Below, piece by piece: positions 57,341-64,000 of a stretch of DNA of 64,000 nucleotides. The notes under the pieces were generated by a model, which had not been told where the DNA came from, did not search any database, and saw only the letters and a program-made list of their open reading frames with translations. Numbering within the stretch: the first letter of the stretch is position 1; every line of letters begins with the position of its first letter. Origin of the DNA: Paguma larvata (Eukaryota > Chordata > Mammalia > Carnivora > Viverridae); assembly GCA_030068075.1 (NCBI GenBank), contig CM057842.1, forward strand, positions 42,928,659 to 42,992,658. The letters are read 5' to 3'. The position numbers and the translations under genes are program-made.

Positions 57341-57639
57341 AAGCAGCCCTGCCTGTGGCTGGAGAGCACAGAGCAGTGGAGTGAATGCAGTAGAATAGAG
57401 ATGGTGATGCGGAATGAGACAAGAGAAGATTATTGATTTTTTTCTGTGTTTTTATTTTGGGACTTCTTGAGGTCACTCTACTTAAGTATGTCACTCTACT
57501 GGCTGAAGGTTAGGAAAATTATCATATACTCCTATAAAAGACGTGCAATGTTTCAAATTCCATGCGATGTTCAATGCCATGGAGGCTTTCTATAAATGCA
57601 GTCATCAGCTCTGACGTCTCCAACCAATCACCTATAATA
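57341..57639. other. Intron without recognised feature
   Basis: No exon or clear repeat was recognised. Confidence 0.35.
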
Positions 57640-57892
57640 ACTACAGAGCTAACAATTCATACTTGCTTTGCATATGCCAGGTGCTAAAATGTAAATTTTC
57701 CCTTATAATCCTTACCCCAAGTCTGGACCCATGTATTCTTGATATTCCTATTTCCAAAAGATAGAACTGAGACCTGAGAAAGTTGTGTAACTTGCCAGAG
57801 TTCACACACATTGGAAGTTGAAGAACCAGGAGCTGATTCCAGGTCATTTAATGTCAACACTTGCGGTGTTAATCCCTACACTACACTGGCTC
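57640..57892 (-). repeat. MIR/L2-type relic
   Basis: 'tgctttgcatatgccaggtgctaaaatg', 'ttccaaaagatagaactgagacctgagaaagttgtgtaacttgccagagttcacac' and 'acttgcggtgttaatccctacactacactggctc' is the reversed MIR order. Confidence 0.75.
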
Positions 57893-59568
57893 TTTGTTAT
57901 TTCTCCTAAGTGAAAATGCATCTTTGTCAGAGGCACCGATTTGGCCAAGAAACTCAAAACCGAGTTTGGAATGTGATGCTAATGAAATAGCCAGACTCAG
58001 TTTTTAAATGCCATATTGTTAATGTGTAAAAGGCGAATTCATATGGGTTCATTAGCTAGTAGTGGGCAGGCAGGAGTGCATACAGAGAGATATACGATAG
58101 GATTTCAATACCACTAATATTTGCCATCCCCAGGTTTGTACACAGAAATGAGAGAGTAAGATTGAAAACACTAAGAAGTCATTGAGAATCCTCTTAGCTG
58201 GCAGTGCTTGGAGCATAGAGCTCTCACAATGCCATTGGAGCTCTTTCTGTCCCAATTAAGACATTTCTCCTGGTCCCCCTTCCTAGAATACTTGCCTCAC
58301 ATGGTTATTCTAAGAAATAGAGGATAGCTACAAAATATCTGATGTGTAGTAGAAATGGGGAACTATTTGTATCCACGTAGTTAAGACCGCTAATTAGGTA
58401 TTCCTCTAATAGCCTCAAAGTGTTTTTAGTTTTGTTTCGCAATTTTTAACAATCAATTAAATATGATTAGGTATAATTAAATGTGTTCTATCACATAGAG
58501 ATTTTTTATACCTGTGAGTAGCTGCACGTAATATTCATTGTCTTTCTCTCTTGGACTCCAGTTTTAAAACAGGTGCTCATGGTGATCATACCATAGCTTC
58601 ATAAGGCAAATGCCACCTGGAGAAACCTAATTCCTTCCTCAGTAAATCTCCTTCATTGGCCACAATGTACACAAACATTTGTTAAATTCGAAAACGGTTC
58701 AAAACAAATATTTAGTGACTAGTTCTTCAGTAATGACACTGTACCCACATGTATAGAAACTAACATTATTGCATACCAAGAAGGACAAACCACCAGCTTT
58801 AGAAAGAGAACACATTTAATGAGCTTAGGGATTTGGGCATTGGTAGAGTAGGAACCTTTTCAGAATTTATCTCCTGTCTGTAGCTTTTCCAGTTGAATCC
58901 TACTTTTATTTTTACCCAAAGGAGGGCATCTGTTATCACCACTTCTTCCAAATCTGTTCAAGTCCAAAGTCACAATAAGGTGCATGTGGGCAGGGGGGTG
59001 GGCATGCCGAGTTCTAACATCCCTGCTTCTACCATGCTAGCCCAGTATTGTCTTTTTCATACTCTGTTGATTTCCATTATGTATCACCTTCGTAGTTTAT
59101 AATTTTATCCATCAGTCTCTTTTGCTTGTCAACCCCACTAGAAACTCCACAGGGCCTTGCTTTGTTAAAGGAATTTTTGTCTGGTTAGCAGGCTAGTAAG
59201 TCACTCTACATGGACACCAGGATCCCCAAGAGAAGCTGGGAGGAATGGCAACCTTGATTTTTTAACATGGTAGAGCTAAATGTGCAAAATAAATTAGAGA
59301 CAACAATGAATGTCCTTTCTTTTTAGAAGAGATATGATCTGAGGTAGGATGGGAATGGATATCTCTCAAAGATTTTATTTCCTTCCTTACCAGGTGATTA
59401 TCATGCATGTGACTTTTTGATCAGAGGTACGATGTAGCACTGGATTGACAGTTCTCCTTCGACTCTTACCGAACTGCTGTCTTATGATTGATTTTTAAAA
59501 TAGACCCATTGTTTGCCTCAGCTAACCTAGTTAGTGTATCTCGAAAAAGGAAATTTCTAAAAGTGTTA
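57893..59568. other. Intron without recognised gene
   Basis: Unique-looking sequence, with no exon recognised. Confidence 0.4.
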
Positions 59569-59581
59569 TTTTTTCATTTTA

Positions 59582-59792
59582 GGGTGCCTGGGTGGCTCAG
59601 TCGGTTAAACATCCAACTCTTAGTTTTTAGCTCAGGTCATGAAGCCCCTCATCAGGCCCGGTGCTGACAGCATGGAGACTGCTTAGGATTCTCTGTCTCC
59701 CTCTCTCTCTACCCTCCCCAACTCGCACTGGCTCTGTCTCTCTCCAAACAAACAAACTTAAAAATAAACAAAAATAAATAAAAATTATAAAC
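59582..59792 (+). mobile_element. tRNA-Lys SINE (SINEC_Fc-like)
   Basis: GGGTGCCTGGGTGGCTCAGT head, CT-rich body and a long A-rich tail of AAACAAACAAAC/AAATAAAT units. The flanks tttttcattttag and tttttcatttag are a probable target duplication. Confidence 0.93.
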
Positions 59793-59805
59793 ATTTTTCA
59801 TTTAG

Positions 59806-60985
59806 TTGACCCACTGATAGAAAATAGAGATCATGATTGATTCATGGAATACTTCAAGGTGTAAAATACAAGACCTATTGGAGCAAAGTTCCTGTAGATA
59901 GTACCAAACTGGAAATCCCAGGCAGAGCTTCTGGCCCTCTTACCGTCTCTAAACTGCTCTGTGATCCACATCATGATAATGATAAGAAACAAAGTCTTCC
60001 GTGTGAGTTCTTTGGGGGTAGAAACCTCACCTGATAGCTGAGAAAGGAACTCTGTGTAGACAGCAGATGGTCCGTAAAAGCTCTTACATAGGCCTGCCCT
60101 CTTAGTATCTGTATATTTTTTTCTTTAATTGACTAGATGGAAGAATTTATAATATTATGACATAGTAGTGGATATGTCATGCGAATTACTATTTGCCAAC
60201 CAAATGATGAAGTTAAAAAATATTTGCATACATATGTTACATTGAGTTGAAGTTTTTTAACACTGAAATGTAGGTAAAATGGTCAAAGAGTGGCACTTGG
60301 AGATGAACAAATGCATTTGTGGAGGCTTCATATTTATTACTTTGAGTGACATTGCCATTTCCTGCTGGAAATTAAGTATCACAAATGTATCCTTCGTTTA
60401 ACCAGGTGGCCTCGATGCCTTGAAAATGAATGGTGAATCCGAGAGTATAAATTATAACCACATCATAAACATCCTCCTGTTACCCTTGGCAGTGAAGTAA
60501 GATAGTGCATTTTAAGCTTGTTTTGAAGGTTAAGCAGAAAATCTTGTCTTGGATAATTAGTATTTCAATAAAAATCAATGTTGCTACAGTTAGCAGGTAG
60601 GTAATCTAGCTAATTGGCTCAACATTAAATTTGTTAACTAAGAGTTTTCTTGGGGCTGAAGTTGTTTTGTAGAAAAATGGAAATCGGTGAGGTATTTACT
60701 GGATTTGTAGCTTGCCTTGTTAAGCCAGCTCTAAAGAGCTGATACAAATATGGAGGACCATAAGAACTTGTCCCCCTATTGCCCCCAAAACAATCCTTGT
60801 GATTTTCCCTAACTGCTCTGTCATGGCACCAAAGACTTTGAAACTAAGGAAATTTTACCCCGTTCACAGAGTGTATGTTGTCCCTTTCTGTTCACTTCGC
60901 TTTCTCCTTGGTAATCCAAGATGCCATTTTTACACCTTGGAAAAATAACTAAAAGCTAACTTGTCTATGCAATTTTACTATATAT
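59806..60985. other. Intron without recognised gene
   Basis: Unique-looking. The open frame near 59837-60034 shows no family resemblance. Confidence 0.4.
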
Positions 60986-61178
60986 AAAGCACTTTCAAAT
61001 CTTTACCATCATAGTCATCATGGTCATCCCCATGTTATTCACTGCAGAATGTGCAGCTCAGAGACATGAAGCAGCTTCCTCAGGTCCATGATATTAATAC
61101 TGTCAAATGTAGGAGTCAGAACTCAGACTTCTGACTTCAAGTCCTGATGTCTGTTCACTATAGCACTTTGCTATTTTC
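60986..61178 (-). repeat. MIR/L2-type relic
   Basis: 'agcactttcaaatctttaccatcatagtcatc', 'agctcagagacatgaagcagcttcctcaggtccatg' and 'aactcagacttctgacttcaagtcctgatgtctgttcactatagcac' follow reversed MIR wording. Confidence 0.65.
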
Positions 61179-62885
61179 ACTGAAAATGAGCTGCACTCTT
61201 AAACCAAAGAAATAGACCTTTACTACCTGGGTCTGACACCTGTCAATATTTTGTGAAGATATTTTAGAGTATACCTTCAAATGCTGGTTCCTAAAACTAA
61301 TCTAAGACGAAATTGTACTATGTATTTTTAGTAAGGCAGAGTTTAGATAAAGAACACTTATTCTCCTGAAATTATGCCCTTCCTGTAATTTTCAATATTG
61401 AAAGGCTTTTTTTTCTTTTATGAATTGATACTGGTTGAAGATGGTGGTGGTGACGACAGTAGCTTTCATCGACTACTTAGAAACATCTTTGTTGATTTTC
61501 TATACCTCTTTTTTTCCCTTAAAATTCTATTGCTCCATTAAATCCAAAGTCTAGACAGCAGCAGTGGATGGAATGGATGGAAAGTGCTTCTCTCCTGTAG
61601 CTTACTTCAGTCCTTAGAAATCAGCAGCAGAGTCCAGGGTTCACAGTAAGCAACTATAAGTACCAGCAAGAGAAGCAAACTTTCTGTAGGCATCAGTGCC
61701 TGGCATTGTGGTGTTCCCTAGGGGCCATCTCTTCGACCTCAGCACCTATTGTATTTTCAAGGTTAGGTTAATTACGTCCTGTTTCTGAGGAAGACAAGAG
61801 TGGCTTATCTTCCATCTCTTGTCATTTAGTTTAGGAGGCAGCTCTTGGAGCTCTGCAACCATTTAGAATAAGGCAGCATTGCCTTTTGAATCCATGTATA
61901 TCCCCATCCTTGAACCAGGCCAGTCTTCTCCCTTCGTCCTAAGAGAGGAAACATGTACAATCTCTCCTAAGTCTGGCTCTATTAAAGACAAAGAATCATA
62001 AAAACTACAGACTTTTATGGGATATCATCTCCTTTTTTCCAGGTGTCTCATGCACAGCTACTACACATGCCTCCCAGCCCTGACCCATAAGGATTAAGCA
62101 AAATAAAAAAAGACAAAGTATCTAAAGTTAGAGATAATCAGTGGACTGAACTCAGCAAAGGAATGCAAACTGCAAGTGTCATGTGACCAAGAGTTGTTTG
62201 AGAAGCTCATGCCATGGGAAGAGCAAGAGTTAAAAAGCAACACTCATTAGACAGTCAGTGTTCAGGGGAATTCTGTTACCATCCAAGGCCCAGGCTGAGG
62301 GTTTACCAAACACGGCAGATTAACTAAAAAAACATGGGCAAAACATATCCTGCTGGTATACACAGTGTACTTTATTGTGTTTTCCTTATTTGGGGGTTTG
62401 CTTTTCTATTAAAATTTCAGTGTGAGAAGCAAATGTGCTTATAAAATACTGTTCCTACTTCACTGTAGTGTCTAGAGAAGCATTGAGTGTTCTGGAATTC
62501 AAAGAGCATGATAAAGTCTCACACATCTTCCAACGGTTTGTTTTCAAAGTCAGCACTTAGAGCAAAATGCACACAGTTAAAATTTCTGTCAAAATGCACT
62601 TAAATCTTGGGCATATGTGCCCACATTAGAGACAGGCATGCCTTTTTTTTTCACGCCAGAATCAGAACATACAAGTAACCATTTCCTTGGCTCATTATCA
62701 AATGAAAAAGCTAGCTTGAATTCAGAACCATGTTGTATGAAAAATAGATATATTTAAATGCTAGAAAACATGGCAAAGTACTCCCTCTATGTGAAGCTGG
62801 TAAATAATGAAACTAAGTGATAACATAGAGTTGGGTTCCCTCTCTTGAATGCAGTATGGAAAATTAAGCAAGTGGCATGGTGGGT
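61179..62885. other. Intron without recognised gene
   Basis: Unique-looking, with a short (GGT/GAC) patch at 61441-61455. No exon was recognised. Confidence 0.4.
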
Positions 62886-62887
62886 GG

Positions 62888-63012
62888 ATTTCTGCCACCC
62901 CACTGTGAGGCATCTCACAAGCTGTTTTTATCTCTCTAAGCCTCAGCTTTATTTTGTGTAAAATGGAGGTGATATCAGTATTAGTGACTTTTTTAAGGAT
63001 CCACTGAAACAA
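62888..63012 (+). repeat. MIR SINE relic
   Basis: 'tctctctaagcctcagctttattttgtgtaaaatggaggtgatatcagtattagtgac' matches the MIR core and 3' part. Confidence 0.6.
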
Positions 63013-63214
63013 AGTATGTGTGACTATTTCCTCCCAGCTATAGAAGTAAGACATGCCATGTTGGGAAAAGAAAACAGGAAAAGATCTAAAGAAGAAAAGT
63101 TAAAAAGGAAAAAAATGACCAAGAGCGATCTTGCACTCTAATGGAAGAGAAAGGCAAAAGGTATTAATAAATTATTAATTCTGGAATATAATGCAATAAA
63201 TGAAAAGACAGCAA
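63013..63214. other. Intron without recognised feature
   Basis: A-rich sequence, nothing recognised. Confidence 0.35.
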
Positions 63215-63930
63215 ATGTTATGGAAGCATGAAGGAACCACATATAATCTATTCTGAGGTGCCCAATAGGCTTCCCAAAGAGATGATGACTGAGCCTAGTC
63301 TTCACAGATGGTTGAAGAGGCCAGGGGGGTTGGCTGGGTGTTTCATGCAACAGGAGCTGCAGAGGCAGGGAAGCCCAACTCCAGGAATATGCAGGGCACA
63401 CACAAGCACTCCGTATCTCAAGGTTGTCAAATATGAAGTGAGGAGTGACAGGCCCTGGGGCTGGAGAGAGGTAAGGATCAGGTAAGGGAGGGCCTGCTCG
63501 ATGTACCAATGAGCTTGACTTAGCCTTTTGGTAAGTGATGGTTTTGAAGGGTTTTAAGCAGTAGAGTGATATAACCAAGTTTATATTTCAGAAGTTGATT
63601 ACTATGGCTTTATTTTGGGGGGTACATTTAAGGGACTGGAATGTCAGAGCTTAGGAGAATATTTATGATGACTTTTTAATATTCCAGGTAGAAAGTGGTA
63701 AGATTCGATCCTAAGATCACGCACAAGAATTAGAGAAGGCATATTTGGAAAATATTTATGAGGCGAAATCATCAGAGTTTCATGGATGGTGTGGTTGATG
63801 GTGGGGAGAGGGAGTGAAAAGTGTACAATGACTCACAAGTTGCTGTCTTGCATGGTGGGTTACCATTGAGTGAGTTTGGAAGCCGGTTAGGGTTGGAGAT
63901 CAGGAAGGTGGCAAATTTAAGATATAACAA
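63215..63930 (+). mobile_element. L2 LINE 3' relic
   Basis: 'aggagctgcagaggcagggaagcccaactcc', 'gtgacaggccctggggctggagagaggtaag', 'gagcttgacttagccttttggtaagtgatggttttgaagggttttaagcagtagagtgatataaccaag' and 'ttgattactatggcttt' follow the L2 3' region order. Confidence 0.7.
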
Positions 63931-64000
63931 TGTTTATGATTTATCATGCAAAGTTGGATACTTATAAGTGTGAAAAAGGCCGTTATAAATCATTTTTCAA

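Larger units (their letters stand above)
39250..64000 (+). other. CNTN4: CNTN4 downstream intron, partial
   Basis: This is inferred to be the 5' portion of the intron after the Ig1 exon. It starts with the consensus donor GTAAGT. The exon expected next, which opens the second Ig domain, was not recognised. The content is unique sequence mixed with SINEs, nested L1s, MIR/L2 relics and one LTR. Confidence 0.75.

Noticed and set aside
57060..57494. 144-codon minus-strand open frame
   Set aside because: It overlaps L2-type sequence antisense; composition and lack of any family resemblance argue for chance.
63138..63578. 146-codon minus-strand open frame
   Set aside because: It lies in an L2 relic, has no recognisable domain and has no splice or promoter context.
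1..64000. CRISPR arrays, bacterial operons, phage or plasmid modules
   Set aside because: No regularly spaced repeats or prokaryotic coding; interspersed mammalian repeats and a spliced vertebrate gene explain the window.

Overview
The window is a piece of a mammalian, carnivore (most likely felid) nuclear genome. It lies inside one long multi-exon gene on the + strand and is otherwise intron. Evidence for a cat-type carnivore is direct: about 15 full-size copies of a tRNA-Lys-derived SINE with a GGGGCGCCTGGGTGGCTCAG-type head, a CT-rich middle and an AATAAATAAA tail (SINEC_Fc-like) lie on both strands, many with target-site duplications. There are also 5'-truncated L1 copies with carnivore-type 3' ends. 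The density is typical of an intron: no bacterial-style coding, no CRISPR array and no rRNA.

The gene is recognised as CNTN4 (contactin-4). Two consecutive coding exons are visible, 30064-30190 and 39074-39249. They have canonical AG/GT borders and matching phases (1-2, then 2-1). Together they encode 101 residues: the first residues after the signal peptide and the whole first Ig domain, with both disulfide cysteines, the core Trp and the D-A-G-x-Y-x-C motif. The signal-peptide exon (upstream) and the second-Ig-domain exons (downstream) were not found by eye, so positions 1-30063 and 39250-64000 are taken as parts of the two flanking introns, with an 8883-bp intron between the exons.

Layout. 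1-7.0 kb: mostly unique intron with old MIR and MER5-like fragments and one SINE. 7.9-13.9 kb: T-rich block of degenerate LINE sequence on the minus strand, ending in a long decayed L1 (10.9-13.9 kb) that carries an ERV-type solo LTR and a tail-only insertion. 14-21 kb: unique intron with MIR/L2 and SINEs. 20.9-22.3 kb: possible LTR, then an L1 3' end with a SINE inside it. 22-30 kb: largely unique. 30.1 kb: first exon. 30.8-34.5 kb: HAL1/L1 block with several SINEs and a young truncated L1. 34.5-39 kb: mostly unique, with one SINE and a polypurine tract. 39.1 kb: second exon. 39.3-51 kb: unique DNA, L3/CR1-like relic, many SINEs, MIRs, one MLT1-like LTR. 51.6-55.2 kb: nested L1s. 55.9-56.1 kb: an unusual inverted templated insertion. 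56-64 kb: L2/MIR relics and unique DNA.

No new gene system was found. The most unusual structure is the 119-bp inverted copy at 55917-56035, which was copied from about 1.3 kb away and is flanked by a 19-bp direct repeat with a fold-back hairpin at its left edge.
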